Source: Bacilli bacterium
GTDB lineage: Bacteria > Bacillota_I > Bacilli_A > RF39 > UBA660
Reading direction: 5' to 3'
Length of the DNA stretch: 64,000 nucleotides
NCBI GenBank assembly: GCA_017436345.1
Contig: JAFSDH010000010.1
Location: 1 to 64,000, forward strand
In this document: piece after piece, positions 52,851 through 61,999 of the stretch
Position numbering within the stretch: the first letter of the stretch is position 1
Layout of the letters: every line of letters begins with the position of its first letter
The notes under the pieces: model-generated
The model's input: the letters and a program-made list of their open reading frames with translations, nothing else
What the model was told of the DNA's origin: nothing
Databases searched by the model: none
Program-made: the position numbers and the translations under genes

Positions 52851-54030
52851 ATTTTCTTAATAAAATTTCTTTAATATTATATACTTCTTTTTTCATATTA
52901 TCATTAGAACTATTATAAAAATGTTCATATCTAAATATAGAAAAACCAGAATAAGAAGATTTACTTTTCATATATAAAATTTGTCTTTTTAAAATATCTG
53001 AATTATCTATCCATTCATTTATTCCACTACCAGCATATTTATCACTACTACCTGATTTATAAAGCGCCAAAGCGGGAATTAATCTAATAGAATCAACTTT
53101 AATTAAACCAGCCCATTCATCATAAGTATTCGAAAAGGGTTTACTACTATTATGAAAGCCAAAATATATTTGTGGCATAACATAATCAATATAACCATTA
53201 CTTGATAAAATAGATTTAATATCTAAATACTCAGTTGAATAATTATTTTCTATATTACCTTGAGGTGCAATACCAAATAAAACAGAATCATCAATTTTCT
53301 TAATACTAGAATAAACCAAAGATAACATCTTAGAAACATTTTTATAACGATACTCCTCAATAGATAATTTTCCACCCAAAGCTTTATATTCATTATAATT
53401 CTCTAAATCTATATCATCACTAGGATAAAAATAATCATCAAAATGTATCCCATCAACATCATAATTAGTAACAATTTCTTCAATACCAGAAACAATCAAT
53501 GAATTAACTTTTTCACTCGCTGGATTATAATAAACACCATTATCAAGTACTTTTATATGATTAGTACCTACAAATGAATAAGCAGGATGATTACTAGTAA
53601 TAACATAATTATTATCACTAGAAATACGATATGGATTAATCCAAGCATGAACCGAAATATTATAAGAATGAGAAACTTCTAAAAAATATTTTAAAATATC
53701 AAAAGATAAAGTATTACCAGAAGTAACACTTTTACTAGGCAAAAATATATTAGAAGGATAAATACTATCCGAAAAAGGTCTAACGTGAAGAATAAGTAAA
53801 TTAAAACCAGATGAAGAAATATTATTAATTATAGTATTTATATTTTCTTTTATAGTATCTATTGGTTTATCTTTTATATATTTTTCAAGTTCTATATATG
53901 AAAAATATATAGCTTTAACATTATTATCATTTATATTGTTGTTTACATAGCTATTAATATTATTCTTATCTTCAATAATAAAAAAAGTAGCAATGACAAA
54001 CATTACTACTATTAAAATCAATTTTTTCAT
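52849..54030 (-). CDS. Membrane-anchored glycosidase-like protein (GHL10/DUF187 type)
   Basis: A 393-residue protein with an N-terminal membrane/signal segment (KKLILIVVMFVIATFFII). From about residue 40, the fold is a TIM barrel of the GHL10 family (as in YngK): KAIYFSYIELEKYI, GFNLLILHVRPFSDSIYPS, FLEVSHSYNISVHAWINPYRISSD, YDVDGIHFDDYFYPS, VLFGIAPQGN, YIDYVMPQIYFGF, DSIRLIPALALYKSG and FSIFRYEHFYN. The acidic residues at barrel ends (D in GIHFDDYF; R/W positions) match the family; members act on cell-wall or other polysaccharides. Substrate unknown. ATG 54030 follows AAGTGGTGATTAT. It lies 39 nt from the next surface-protein gene. Confidence 0.85.
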   Translation of the reverse strand: MKKLILIVVMFVIATFFIIEDKNNINSYVNNNINDNNVKAIYFSYIELEKYIKDKPIDTIKENINTIINNISSSGFNLLILHVRPFSDSIYPSNIFLPSKSVTSGNTLSFDILKYFLEVSHSYNISVHAWINPYRISSDNNYVITSNHPAYSFVGTNHIKVLDNGVYYNPASEKVNSLIVSGIEEIVTNYDVDGIHFDDYFYPSDDIDLENYNEYKALGGKLSIEEYRYKNVSKMLSLVYSSIKKIDDSVLFGIAPQGNIENNYSTEYLDIKSILSSNGYIDYVMPQIYFGFHNSSKPFSNTYDEWAGLIKVDSIRLIPALALYKSGSSDKYAGSGINEWIDNSDILKRQILYMKSKSSYSGFSIFRYEHFYNSSNDNMKKEVYNIKEILLRK

Positions 54031-54069
54031 ATAATCACCACTTAATTATATGTCAAAAATATTATTTTA

Positions 54070-54151
54070 TTAAATATATTTCTTTTTCTTTAAGAAACAA
54101 TATCCTATTCCAGCCCCAGCTAATGCAATTCCACAAATCATAAATGGATTA
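54070..54151 (-). repeat. 82-nt direct repeat, copy 1 (surface-protein 3' ends)
   Basis: Encodes the end of the NPNTG anchor region, from the residue after the motif to the stop. Identical base for base to 55653-55734; the flanking coding sequence diverges right after. Confidence 0.92.
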
Positions 54152-55527
54152 CTTAAACCAGTATTTGGATTTTTTACTGTTTCTTTTTCAAATAAAACTT
54201 CTACAGTTACATCAGTATCAGGTTTTACAAAAGTATCATCTTTAACTTCAATTGTTTTACCATCAGCATCTTTTACAACAACACTCTTAACTACATATCC
54301 TTTTTCAGGAGTAATATTTAATTTAATAGTTGTTGTTCCATCAGCATTATCAATATTTTCAAGTTTTACATTTCCATTTTCAGCCACTTTTACTTCTACA
54401 CCTAAATCATAAGAGAATTTAGTTACAAAAGCTTCTAAATTTTCTTGTGATTCACCATGGTAAAGAGCTTCATGTCCAACAACATAAATACCATTTCCAG
54501 CAATTCCACGAACCCAATAATTAACTTCTGTTTGAGCCTTAATATTTAAATTATTATCAAAAACAACCATAGGACTTTTGTTAACATCACATGGTGAATC
54601 ACCAGAACAAACTTTTAATACACCACCTATTAAATAATCCTTATAAGAACCAATCTCTTCAATTGTTCCAACCTTATATTCAACTTTATTAATTATAGAA
54701 AAATCATCTTTCTTAAGAGAATATATAGTATATACATCTGTATATTCACCATATCCTTCTACAAAACCTAAACAATACACATAATTATCAGTAACTATAA
54801 ATCTAGCAAGTATAAAAGCATCTGTATATTTATTAGTTTCAGCATTAATACCAGACTTACGAATAACACTTGATTTTATCATTTTTACTGAATAATCATA
54901 TAAAGATATAGAAGTTATTCCTGTTTCATAACTTACTTGTGTAACATATATACCTTCATCATTCATCACAACATCAGTTCCAAAACCATCTTCAGTACTA
55001 CCAACTAAAGAATCATCAGAAGCTTTATATAATTTTAATCCACCAGTTTCACCTAACATTATCCCATAATAATCTTTATAACCAGCTAATTTAAATCCAA
55101 AATCATCTGCATTAACATTGATTTTCTTAACAAATGTTCCATCATACTTATAAACTAAAATATAGTATTCTCTAGTTACTTCTTCACCAACGGTAACATG
55201 ACTATAAGCAGAAATAAATATATAATCATTTAATAAAACAATGTCATTTAAATATACTTTAGCATTATTAACTTTATAATCTTTTTCCCAAACAACTGTT
55301 CCTTTTTCGTTTAAATATGCTATATAACCATATTGACTCGCTTTATCATAATCTTTAGAACCAACTAGAATAATACCACCATCTACTTCTTTAACATCAT
55401 CAACAACAGCATTTTCATTAGTTCCATACTTAAAACTTACTTCTTCTTTAAGTGTTTCTGCCTTTGCTACACCAACAAATATAAATAATGCGACAAATAC
55501 AAATAAAATATTTTTCAATTTTCTCAT
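54070..55527 (-). CDS. NPNTG-anchored surface protein (copy 1)
   Basis: A 485-residue secreted protein: signal peptide (LKNILFVFVALFIFVGVAKAE), then about 350 residues of beta-propeller-like repeats (DVKEVDGGIILVGSKDYD, NDIVLLNDYIFISAYS, VTDNYVYCLGFVEGYG, GIAGNGIYVVGHEALY), one bacterial-repeat module (ENGNVKLENIDNADGTTTIK ... TPEKGYVVKSVVVKD), and a C-terminal sorting-type signal NPNTGLSNPFMICGIALAGA with basic tail KKKKYI. NPxTG is a variant sortase motif; no sortase gene is in the window. Its last 82 nt are identical to those of copy 2, and the upstream regions are alike, so the two arose by tandem duplication. ATG 55527 follows AGGAAGGAAGTATATT. Confidence 0.8.
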   Translation of the reverse strand: MRKLKNILFVFVALFIFVGVAKAETLKEEVSFKYGTNENAVVDDVKEVDGGIILVGSKDYDKASQYGYIAYLNEKGTVVWEKDYKVNNAKVYLNDIVLLNDYIFISAYSHVTVGEEVTREYYILVYKYDGTFVKKINVNADDFGFKLAGYKDYYGIMLGETGGLKLYKASDDSLVGSTEDGFGTDVVMNDEGIYVTQVSYETGITSISLYDYSVKMIKSSVIRKSGINAETNKYTDAFILARFIVTDNYVYCLGFVEGYGEYTDVYTIYSLKKDDFSIINKVEYKVGTIEEIGSYKDYLIGGVLKVCSGDSPCDVNKSPMVVFDNNLNIKAQTEVNYWVRGIAGNGIYVVGHEALYHGESQENLEAFVTKFSYDLGVEVKVAENGNVKLENIDNADGTTTIKLNITPEKGYVVKSVVVKDADGKTIEVKDDTFVKPDTDVTVEVLFEKETVKNPNTGLSNPFMICGIALAGAGIGYCFLKKKKYI

Positions 55528-55632
55528 AATATACTTCCTTCCTATTATAAATAAAGAGTATCATTTCAAAAAAGAAAAAACAAGCAAGCAATAATGCAAA
55601 AAACAAATCTTTTACAAAATTTTACAACAAAA

Positions 55633-55654
55633 AAAGAAGTAAAACTACTTCTTT
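55633..55654 (-). terminator. Terminator of surface protein copy 2
   Basis: 9-bp stem AAAGAAGTA/TACTTCTTT, loop AAAC, then TTTTTTG on the minus strand; the stop codon overlaps the outer edge. Confidence 0.75.
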
Positions 55655-55734
55655 AAATATATTTCTTTTTCTTTAAGAAACAATATCCTATTCCAGCCCC
55701 AGCTAATGCAATTCCACAAATCATAAATGGATTA
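55653..55734 (-). repeat. 82-nt direct repeat, copy 2 (surface-protein 3' ends)
   Basis: Identical to 54070-54151. Suggests recent duplication or gene conversion limited to the anchor segment. Confidence 0.92.
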
Positions 55735-57248
55735 TCAAGACCTGTGTTAGGATTGTTTACAACTTTTTCAAATTCAGCATAAATTTCTACATCAGCACTA
55801 GGCATTGTAAATTTATTTTCAGTAAACTCTACTACTTCACCATTAGAAGTAGTAACAACTACTTTTTTCAATTGAAATCCAGCTTTTGGTTCAATAGTAA
55901 ATTCTACTACTTCTCCACTAGGGCTTGTAATTTTAGAAGATTTAACAGTACCATTACCATCACTTAAAACTTCAACTCTAAAATCATCATATGTATACTT
56001 TTCAACTTCTCCATACAAATAATAATTTTCATTAATATCAAAACCTGCTAATACAACACCATTATTAATACTATCAATTTGATAAATATCATAATCAATT
56101 TCTTTTTCCCAAATTTTATTTAAATCACTATCATATTTTACTAAATAGTTTCCAACATAACATCTATCACTATCACTTTCTAGTGCAACATTACCAATTG
56201 TTAATTCCTCAAAACCTCTAATATCTTTGATACTTGAAGACGGTTCTAGAACACAAGTTTCATATTTAAGTTCAATAGTTACTATCTCATCACGTGATTC
56301 TTTTAAAACATAATTGAAAGAATTTTCATTTACCTTTTCTTTAATAACATTTAGACTTTTATCTAAAATTACCATTCTTCCATTATAACCATATAATTCT
56401 TGAGCAGAAAGTACAATCTTATCATCAAAGAACTCTAAATCACTCATCGCTTCAATAGAAATAATTTCTTCTTCTGGATTGTAATCAATAATAGTTTTAC
56501 TAGCAACCTTATTATATTTAAAATCAAATTTATAAACATTTAAATCAATATTATCAAAATCATTACCAGCAATATAAATTCCAGTAGAATCTACCTTTAT
56601 TACCGGATAAACAAAATTAGTTTCTAATTCTTTTACTAATTCTAAATTTTTATTAAATACCATTACGCTTTCATTAAATGCTGTATATATATTTCCATTA
56701 TAATATTCAACTTGCGCAGAAAATTCAAAGAATTGATTATCGGCAATATCAACAACTTTTAAAACTTCCCCACTCATAGAAAGTTCGACTAAACTAATTT
56801 TTTCAGAATCAAGGGTTTCCTTTTGAACAAGAGCAACGATCTTATCATTAGCTATAACCATATCAAAAATAATTGATTCCTCATTTTCTTCATCATCAAT
56901 ATCAGTTAAAGCATTAACCCAAACTTCATTACCATCTTTATCATATTTAACAATTAAAGCAGCATCATAACAATCTAATAATCCTTTAACATCTTTTGCA
57001 CTTGCCGAAGGTCCTGTAGAAACTTCACAATAAGTACGATATCCACCAGCTATCGCCCCATCATCAATACCTAAAACAGAAAAAAATTCTACATCTTCAT
57101 CAACAATTTCATGTTTCTTATTCCACTCCAAGTCATAAGCATCTTCCTTAAAATCATCCGGAATAACTTCATAATTAGCTGCATCAACAACACTAACAAA
57201 AGTTAATAACGCAATAAATATAAATAAAATATTTTTTACTTTTTTCAT
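55653..57248 (-). CDS. NPNTG-anchored surface protein (copy 2)
   Basis: A 531-residue secreted protein, same architecture as copy 1: signal peptide (VKNILFIFIALLTFVSVVDA), a propeller-like region (DIYQIDSINNGVVLAGFDIN, DDKIVLSAQELYGYNGRMVIL), a bacterial-repeat module (SDGNGTVKSSKITSPSGEVV ... EPKAGFQLKKVVVTT) and the sorting-type end NPNTGLDNPFMICGIALAGA, KKKKYI. Cys pairs (TYCEVS, LLDCYDA, YETCVLE, RCYVGN) suggest disulphides. Start at ATG 57246-57248, with GGAAGGATG upstream; an earlier in-frame ATG (M in MIGRMYFM) lacks spacing. Possibly binds an external ligand; no enzyme motif was seen. Confidence 0.8.
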   Translation of the reverse strand: MKKVKNILFIFIALLTFVSVVDAANYEVIPDDFKEDAYDLEWNKKHEIVDEDVEFFSVLGIDDGAIAGGYRTYCEVSTGPSASAKDVKGLLDCYDAALIVKYDKDGNEVWVNALTDIDDEENEESIIFDMVIANDKIVALVQKETLDSEKISLVELSMSGEVLKVVDIADNQFFEFSAQVEYYNGNIYTAFNESVMVFNKNLELVKELETNFVYPVIKVDSTGIYIAGNDFDNIDLNVYKFDFKYNKVASKTIIDYNPEEEIISIEAMSDLEFFDDKIVLSAQELYGYNGRMVILDKSLNVIKEKVNENSFNYVLKESRDEIVTIELKYETCVLEPSSSIKDIRGFEELTIGNVALESDSDRCYVGNYLVKYDSDLNKIWEKEIDYDIYQIDSINNGVVLAGFDINENYYLYGEVEKYTYDDFRVEVLSDGNGTVKSSKITSPSGEVVEFTIEPKAGFQLKKVVVTTSNGEVVEFTENKFTMPSADVEIYAEFEKVVNNPNTGLDNPFMICGIALAGAGIGYCFLKKKKYI

Positions 57249-57350
57249 AAAATACATCCTTCCTATCATAATAAAAGGATATCACTAAATAAAAAACTAA
57301 ACAATAAACATAAAATACAAAAAATTATTTTTACAAAAATTTGACAAAAA

Positions 57351-57370
57351 AAGAAGTATTTCTACTTCTT
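57351..57370 (-). terminator. Terminator of queA
   Basis: 8-bp stem AAGAAGTA/TACTTCTT, loop TTTC, T run on the minus strand; the queA stop overlaps the loop and arm. Confidence 0.8.
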
Positions 57371-58396
57371 GTCAATTATAAACATACTATCACCAAAAGA
57401 GAAAAATCTATAATTATTATCTACAGCTATTTTATATGCATTTAAAACATTTTCTCTACCAGCTAAAGCACTAATTAACATTATCAAAGTTGATTTTGGT
57501 AAATGAAAATTAGTAATTAAATTATCTACTAGTTTAAACTCATAACCTGGATATATAAATATATCCGTATTGCCCATACATGGTTTTAACTCACCATATT
57601 TATTCATAACAGTCTCTAAAGTTCTAACAGTAGTAGTCCCAACAGCAACTACTCTATTTCCACGTTTTTTAGTTTCCTTAATAATATTACAAGTATCTTC
57701 TTCTATTTCATAATATTCACTATGCATATGATGCTCTAAAATATTTTCTACATTAACTGGTCTAAAAGTACCAAGTCCTACATGAAGAGTAACATAACAA
57801 ATATTAATTCCTTTATTTCTTAATTCATTCATAAGCTCATTAGTAAAATGAAGTCCGGCAGTAGGAGCTGCTGCACTACCAATATTTTTGGCATATACAG
57901 TTTGATATCTATTTTGATCTTCTAACTTTTCATGAATATATGGTGGAAGTGGCATCGTTCCTAACTTATCAAGTATTTCATATAAAATACCATCATAAAT
58001 AAGTTCAAATCCACGAATACCTTCTTCTCCTTCACTAATACACTTACACTTTAACAAACCATCTCCAAATGAAATAATAGTACCTATCTTAACTCTTTTA
58101 GCAGGTTTGGTTAAAGCTTCCCATTTATCTCCTTCAAAATTCTTTAAAAGAAGAACTTCTATTACAGCTCCTGTTTCTTCTTTAACACCAATAAGTCTTG
58201 CTGGAATAACCTTAGTGTCATTTAAAACTAAAGTATCTCCCTTTTCTAAAAAAGAAACTATATCTGAAAAATGATAATGTTCTACTTCACCAGTATTTTT
58301 ATTAAGTACTAAAAGTCTAGAAGAAGCCCTTTCCTTTAAAGGAGTTTGTGCTATTAATTCTTCTGGCAACTCATAATCAAAATCATTTAAATTCAT
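57362..58396 (-). CDS. queA: S-adenosylmethionine:tRNA ribosyltransferase-isomerase
   Basis: A 344-residue enzyme that transfers the ribosyl part of SAM to preQ1 in tRNA, forming epoxyqueuosine. N-terminal [19 protein letters not shown], then [62 protein letters not shown] and HSEYYEI; the C-terminal [13 protein letters not shown] and [22 protein letters not shown]. Length and motifs are normal. Start ATG 58394-58396, 1 nt after the ruvB stop; a GTG nine bases earlier overlaps ruvB. The other queuosine genes (tgt, queG) are not in this window. Confidence 0.96.
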   Translation of the reverse strand: MNLNDFDYELPEELIAQTPLKERASSRLLVLNKNTGEVEHYHFSDIVSFLEKGDTLVLNDTKVIPARLIGVKEETGAVIEVLLLKNFEGDKWEALTKPAKRVKIGTIISFGDGLLKCKCISEGEEGIRGFELIYDGILYEILDKLGTMPLPPYIHEKLEDQNRYQTVYAKNIGSAAAPTAGLHFTNELMNELRNKGINICYVTLHVGLGTFRPVNVENILEHHMHSEYYEIEEDTCNIIKETKKRGNRVVAVGTTTVRTLETVMNKYGELKPCMGNTDIFIYPGYEFKLVDNLITNFHLPKSTLIMLISALAGRENVLNAYKIAVDNNYRFFSFGDSMFIIDKK

Positions 58397-58397
58397 T

Positions 58398-59423
58398 CTA
58401 ATCACTACTTTCTAAATCAAATAAAGAATTTTGATACGTCATATTTACTTGACGATATCCTTTTTCTGTAACAACTCTTCCACGAGGAGTTCTTTTCAAA
58501 AATCCATTTTGTAACAAATATGGTTCATATACATCTTCAATAGTTGTTGCTTCTTCACCAATTACACTGGCAATAGATTCAAGACCAACTGGTCCACCAT
58601 TAAACTTTTCAATTATACCACGAAGTAATTGATGATCAGTATCATCAAGACCCGCTTCATCAACTTTTAATCTACCTAAAGCTTTCTTAGTTATTTCTAA
58701 ATCAATAACACCTTCTCCTTCAACTAAAGCAAAATCTCTAACTCTTCTAAATAATCTATTTGCAATTCTAGGAGTACCACGACTACGACTAGCAAGTTCA
58801 AAACTAGCTTCATCATCTATTTCAATTCCTAAAACACGTGATGTTCTTTTAACAATTTCTTGCAATTCTTCATTAGTATAATATTGAAGCTTTGAAATAA
58901 TCCCAAAACGATCTCTTAAAGGACTAGTTAAATCGCCAGCTCGAGTTGTTGCCCCAACCAAAGTAAATGGTGGTAAATTAATACGAATATTACGACTATT
59001 TCCTTCAGCTCCAACAATTATATCCAAAGTAAAATCTTCCATTGCAGGATATAATATTTCTTCAACAAAACTAGGCATACGATGTATTTCATCAATAAAT
59101 AATACATCTCCTGGTTCTAAACTAGATAAAATTGCTGCTAAATCACCACTTTTTTCAATACTAGGCCCACTCGCTGTCTTAATATTACTACCAAGCTCAT
59201 TTGCAATAATATATGCAAGTGTTGTCTTACCAAGACCAGGAGGTCCATATAATAAAACATGATCAAGAGGCTCATCTCTCATCTTAGCTGCCTTAATATA
59301 AACATCTATATTTTCTTTAACGTCTTTTTGTCCTATATAATCTTTAAGAAGCTCTGGTCTAATACTTTCCTCAAACTCATCCCCTCTTATTTCATTATTA
59401 GTAACAATTCTTTCATCATCCAT
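58398..59423 (-). CDS. ruvB: Holliday junction branch migration helicase RuvB
   Basis: A 341-residue AAA+ motor. [20 protein letters not shown], Walker [30 protein letters not shown] (Walker B), [19 protein letters not shown] (sensor 1 and arginine finger region), and the C-terminal winged helix domain with [17 protein letters not shown]. It drives branch migration with RuvA, encoded upstream at 60020-60577. Length normal. ATG 59423 follows AGGAGGTTCATT. Unusually a nucleotidase gene separates it from ruvA. Confidence 0.97.
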   Translation of the reverse strand: MDDERIVTNNEIRGDEFEESIRPELLKDYIGQKDVKENIDVYIKAAKMRDEPLDHVLLYGPPGLGKTTLAYIIANELGSNIKTASGPSIEKSGDLAAILSSLEPGDVLFIDEIHRMPSFVEEILYPAMEDFTLDIIVGAEGNSRNIRINLPPFTLVGATTRAGDLTSPLRDRFGIISKLQYYTNEELQEIVKRTSRVLGIEIDDEASFELASRSRGTPRIANRLFRRVRDFALVEGEGVIDLEITKKALGRLKVDEAGLDDTDHQLLRGIIEKFNGGPVGLESIASVIGEEATTIEDVYEPYLLQNGFLKRTPRGRVVTEKGYRQVNMTYQNSLFDLESSD

Positions 59424-59445
59424 AATGAACCTCCTATAAATAAAA

Positions 59446-60012
59446 TTATTTACTTTTTATATATTCATATATATCTAACCAATTATTAAATCTTTTAAAA
59501 TCATTACAATCTCTATTATAAATAGTATCAAATAATAATGATTCACATCCCTTTTCACTAACCTTAGTACAATTCTTTATACTATCATCGATAAACAAAT
59601 CAAATCCAACTAATTCTACATAATCAGACTTTCTCTTATCACCCGCAATTACCAAATCATATTCAACATTATTATTATCCAACCAGTTCTTAGTTAAAGA
59701 ATAACTATCTTCAATAAAATCTCCATCTCTAGTAGTTATAAAAATAATATAATGCCCATCTTTTCTTAACTTACTAATCACTTCTCTAACATATTCTTTT
59801 ACATCAACTTTTTCAAAAACTTCAACCATATAAGTCTTTAAAAAATTAATTCTATCTTCCTCATCCCAATCATACATACCATTGAATTTATAACAATCTT
59901 TATCAATTATACCATGACCTTCTTTATATAATTTATCATACTTATCAGCATATACATATAAAAGCTCATTTGTATTTGCTATTGTATCATCTATATCAAT
60001 CGCAATTCTCAT
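59446..60012 (-). CDS. 5'(3')-deoxyribonucleotidase-type HAD hydrolase
   Basis: A 188-residue HAD-superfamily protein: [14 protein letters not shown] (motif I, Asp nucleophile), FITTRDGDF (motif II Thr), [20 protein letters not shown] (motif III Lys and motif IV Asp-Asp). The architecture with a helical cap between motifs I and II is that of the NT5C/deoxyribonucleotidase family, which dephosphorylates dUMP/dTMP-type nucleotides. Alternatively it acts on another small phosphate ester. It lies between ruvA and ruvB with short gaps, in the same operon. AGTAGGTGAATT precedes ATG 60012. Confidence 0.78.
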   Translation of the reverse strand: MRIAIDIDDTIANTNELLYVYADKYDKLYKEGHGIIDKDCYKFNGMYDWDEEDRINFLKTYMVEVFEKVDVKEYVREVISKLRKDGHYIIFITTRDGDFIEDSYSLTKNWLDNNNVEYDLVIAGDKRKSDYVELVGFDLFIDDSIKNCTKVSEKGCESLLFDTIYNRDCNDFKRFNNWLDIYEYIKSK

Positions 60013-60019
60013 AATTCAC

Positions 60020-60577
60020 CTACTTAAGTAATAATTTTAAAGCTTCTTTAACTTGATCTTCTATACTTAAAGAACCATCTACCTTAGAAACAATACCTTT
60101 AATTTCTTTATCTTTATATCCAAGTCCTTTTAACACTTCTACAAGTTCATCCATAGAATTATCTACAAAATCAGCACTTACTTGAATATTAAGTTTCCCT
60201 TTAAGATCAAGAATAATTTGCTTTGCAACTTTTTCACCTATTTTAGGAAATTTCTTTAAATATAAAATATTTTCTCTTTCAATCGCATCAACAATACCCG
60301 GAATTGATCCAGTTGCAAGAATTGGAAGAGCCATCTTACATCCAAGTCCTTTAACACTAATTAATCTTAAAAACATATCTTTCTCTTCTTGAGTTTTAAA
60401 TCCATATAAACTATTTTCATCTTCCCTAATTAATTGATAAATATATACTTTATAATTATCTCCCTCATTAAATGCGTAAGGATTAGGTGTATAAACTTGA
60501 TACCCAATACCATTATTATCTATTACTATATAACTTCCTGTTATTTCTACTACTTTTCCCTCAATATAATTATACAT
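60020..60577 (-). CDS. ruvA: Holliday junction DNA helicase RuvA
   Basis: A 185-residue protein that forms a tetramer around the Holliday junction. Domain I OB fold (YIEGKVVEITGSYIVIDNNGIGYQV), domain II helix-hairpin-helix pairs (RLISVKGLGCKMALPIL; YLKKFPKIGEKVAKQIILDLKGKL), and domain III (DELVEVLKGLGYKDKEIKGIV) that contacts RuvB. Start ATG 60575-60577, with GGAGGTAATT directly upstream; the longer reading from 60589 overlaps that site. First gene of the ruvA-nucleotidase-ruvB-queA run. Confidence 0.96.
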   Translation of the reverse strand: MYNYIEGKVVEITGSYIVIDNNGIGYQVYTPNPYAFNEGDNYKVYIYQLIREDENSLYGFKTQEEKDMFLRLISVKGLGCKMALPILATGSIPGIVDAIERENILYLKKFPKIGEKVAKQIILDLKGKLNIQVSADFVDNSMDELVEVLKGLGYKDKEIKGIVSKVDGSLSIEDQVKEALKLLLK

Positions 60578-60616
60578 AATTACCTCCATAATAATTATAT
60601 ACTAAATAAAAATAAA

Positions 60617-60643
60617 AGAAAACAAGTATAAAACTTGTTTTCT
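60617..60643 (-). terminator. Terminator of the DUF975 gene
   Basis: 11-bp stem AGAAAACAAGT/ACTTGTTTTCT, loop ATAAA, then TTTTATTTTT on the minus strand, six bases below the DUF975 gene stop. Confidence 0.85.
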
Positions 60644-60648
60644 ATAAC

Positions 60649-61281
60649 TTATCCTATATTTTTAATTTTCTTTAGTTCTTCATAATACATAACATTAGCT
60701 GTTTGAATATAAGGAACGACCCAAATAAGTGCTATACCAAAAGTAATGTAACCTAATAAAATCCATCCAATAAAACTTAAATTAAATATAAACAAATCTA
60801 ATTTATATCCATTCATCATATGTTTACTAGCATTAATAACATTACTATAAGTAGTTTGTTCATTAGCAACATCTGCCATAAGATAAGGAGCCATAATAAC
60901 ACTAAACGCATAAATAATACCAGGAATATATAAAAGTATGCTCCATAAACTAGTAAATATCGAAATACCAACAGTTACCTGAATAATTAATCCTACTAAA
61001 TTATACTTAGAAAATAAAGCATCCATAGGATTAATATATTCACCCCTAACTAGTTTAATTAAATAGTAATTCATACCTATAGTTAATGGCATAATACCAA
61101 GAGATGCAACAACCAATAATATCAAAGTAATCGATGCTATTCCAATCATTGAACCAAGCATTGCAATAACAAATACTATTGCATATGTAATTAAAGCACT
61201 AATAATACTTATCTTCCAAATATTCCACTTGTTATTAAATGCAAATTCTTTAGCTCTTGACTTAATTAAAGCTCTATTCAT
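60649..61281 (-). CDS. DUF975-type polytopic membrane protein
   Basis: A 210-residue protein with about five or six membrane helices: IWKISIISALITYAIVFVIAMLGSMIG, ITLILLVVASLGIMPLTIGM, VGISIFTSLWSILLYIPGIIYAF, and LFIFNLSFIGWILLGYITFG. The start (MNRALIKSRAKEFAFNNKW), NYYLIKLVRGEY, and YSNVINASKHMMNGYKLDLFIF match the DUF975 family. Function of the family is unknown, often adjacent to unrelated genes. ATG 61281 follows GAGGAGGTATATTT. No neighbours in its operon are evident. Confidence 0.82.
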   Translation of the reverse strand: MNRALIKSRAKEFAFNNKWNIWKISIISALITYAIVFVIAMLGSMIGIASITLILLVVASLGIMPLTIGMNYYLIKLVRGEYINPMDALFSKYNLVGLIIQVTVGISIFTSLWSILLYIPGIIYAFSVIMAPYLMADVANEQTTYSNVINASKHMMNGYKLDLFIFNLSFIGWILLGYITFGIALIWVVPYIQTANVMYYEELKKIKNIG

Positions 61282-61340
61282 AAATATACCTCCTCTATAA
61301 TAAATATATCATAAATAAAAAAAATAAAATAGTAGAATAT

Positions 61341-61928
61341 CTACTTTTTTACTTTAGAATTAATACCTTTACTAGAAAAATACTCTTTAAAAGTCTTACT
61401 ATATATATCCATATTAATACTATTAACAATAAATGATGAAACTTCATCTTCACTATGATCTAACGTCATAACAAGAGCTCTTTCTTCAGAAGATGTACAA
61501 CTTAAACTAACTAACTCAAGATAATTAAAAGCATCATCCATGTTGCAATTATCTTTCTGATCCATAATTTCATAAAAACGATTACTAAAAGAAACAACTA
61601 CATCAGAAAAGTCTTCTTCTTTTTCAACTGGTAATCTATCATATAAACTCTTAGATAAAGAACTAATAATTCTATTAACCGGAAGAACAATATTATCATC
61701 ATAATAAAATTCTTTTAATTCATTAATAATTACATATAAATCTTCATCACTATATCTATCTAATAAATAATTTTGATAATCAAACGCCATCCTATTTCTT
61801 TTATTAAGTTCATCTCTAAGATAATAATCATTAACTTTAACATCAAAACTACAATTACTAGCGATTACTCCTATATTAAAAATAATCATATCTAACTCTC
61901 CTAAAGAAAGTTTTTCTTTATCTACCAT
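61341..61928 (-). CDS. Unknown helical protein (195 residues)
   Basis: A cytosolic acidic protein with no signal peptide or membrane segment, mainly helical: MVDKEKLSLGELDMIIFNIG, RNRMAFDYQNYLLDRYSDED, NELKEFYYDDNI, FSNRFYEIMDQKDNCNMDDAF, VMTLDHSEDEVSSFIVNSIN. Family not recognised. GGGGGAATAGCA precedes ATG 61928. It follows a transglutaminase-like gene after about 60 nt with a terminator between, so it may be transcribed on its own. A weak hairpin AGTAG/CTACT near 61331-61345 may end it. Confidence 0.55.
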   Translation of the reverse strand: MVDKEKLSLGELDMIIFNIGVIASNCSFDVKVNDYYLRDELNKRNRMAFDYQNYLLDRYSDEDLYVIINELKEFYYDDNIVLPVNRIISSLSKSLYDRLPVEKEEDFSDVVVSFSNRFYEIMDQKDNCNMDDAFNYLELVSLSCTSSEERALVMTLDHSEDEVSSFIVNSINMDIYSKTFKEYFSSKGINSKVKK

Positions 61929-61981
61929 TGCTATTCCCCCAAGTGATACAAATTATAATATATATTAATATAAAAGTCAAA

Positions 61982-61999
61982 AAGAGTACTTCTACTCTT
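61982..61999 (-). terminator. Terminator of the transglutaminase-like gene
   Basis: 7-bp stem AAGAGTA/TACTCTT, loop CTTC, followed by TTTTTGA on the minus strand; the stop codon falls in the stem region. Confidence 0.65.

Noticed and set aside
54070..55734. Insertion sequence or transposon ends
   Set aside because: The 82-nt identical repeats are the 3' coding ends of two paralogous genes; no transposase or inverted terminal repeats are present.
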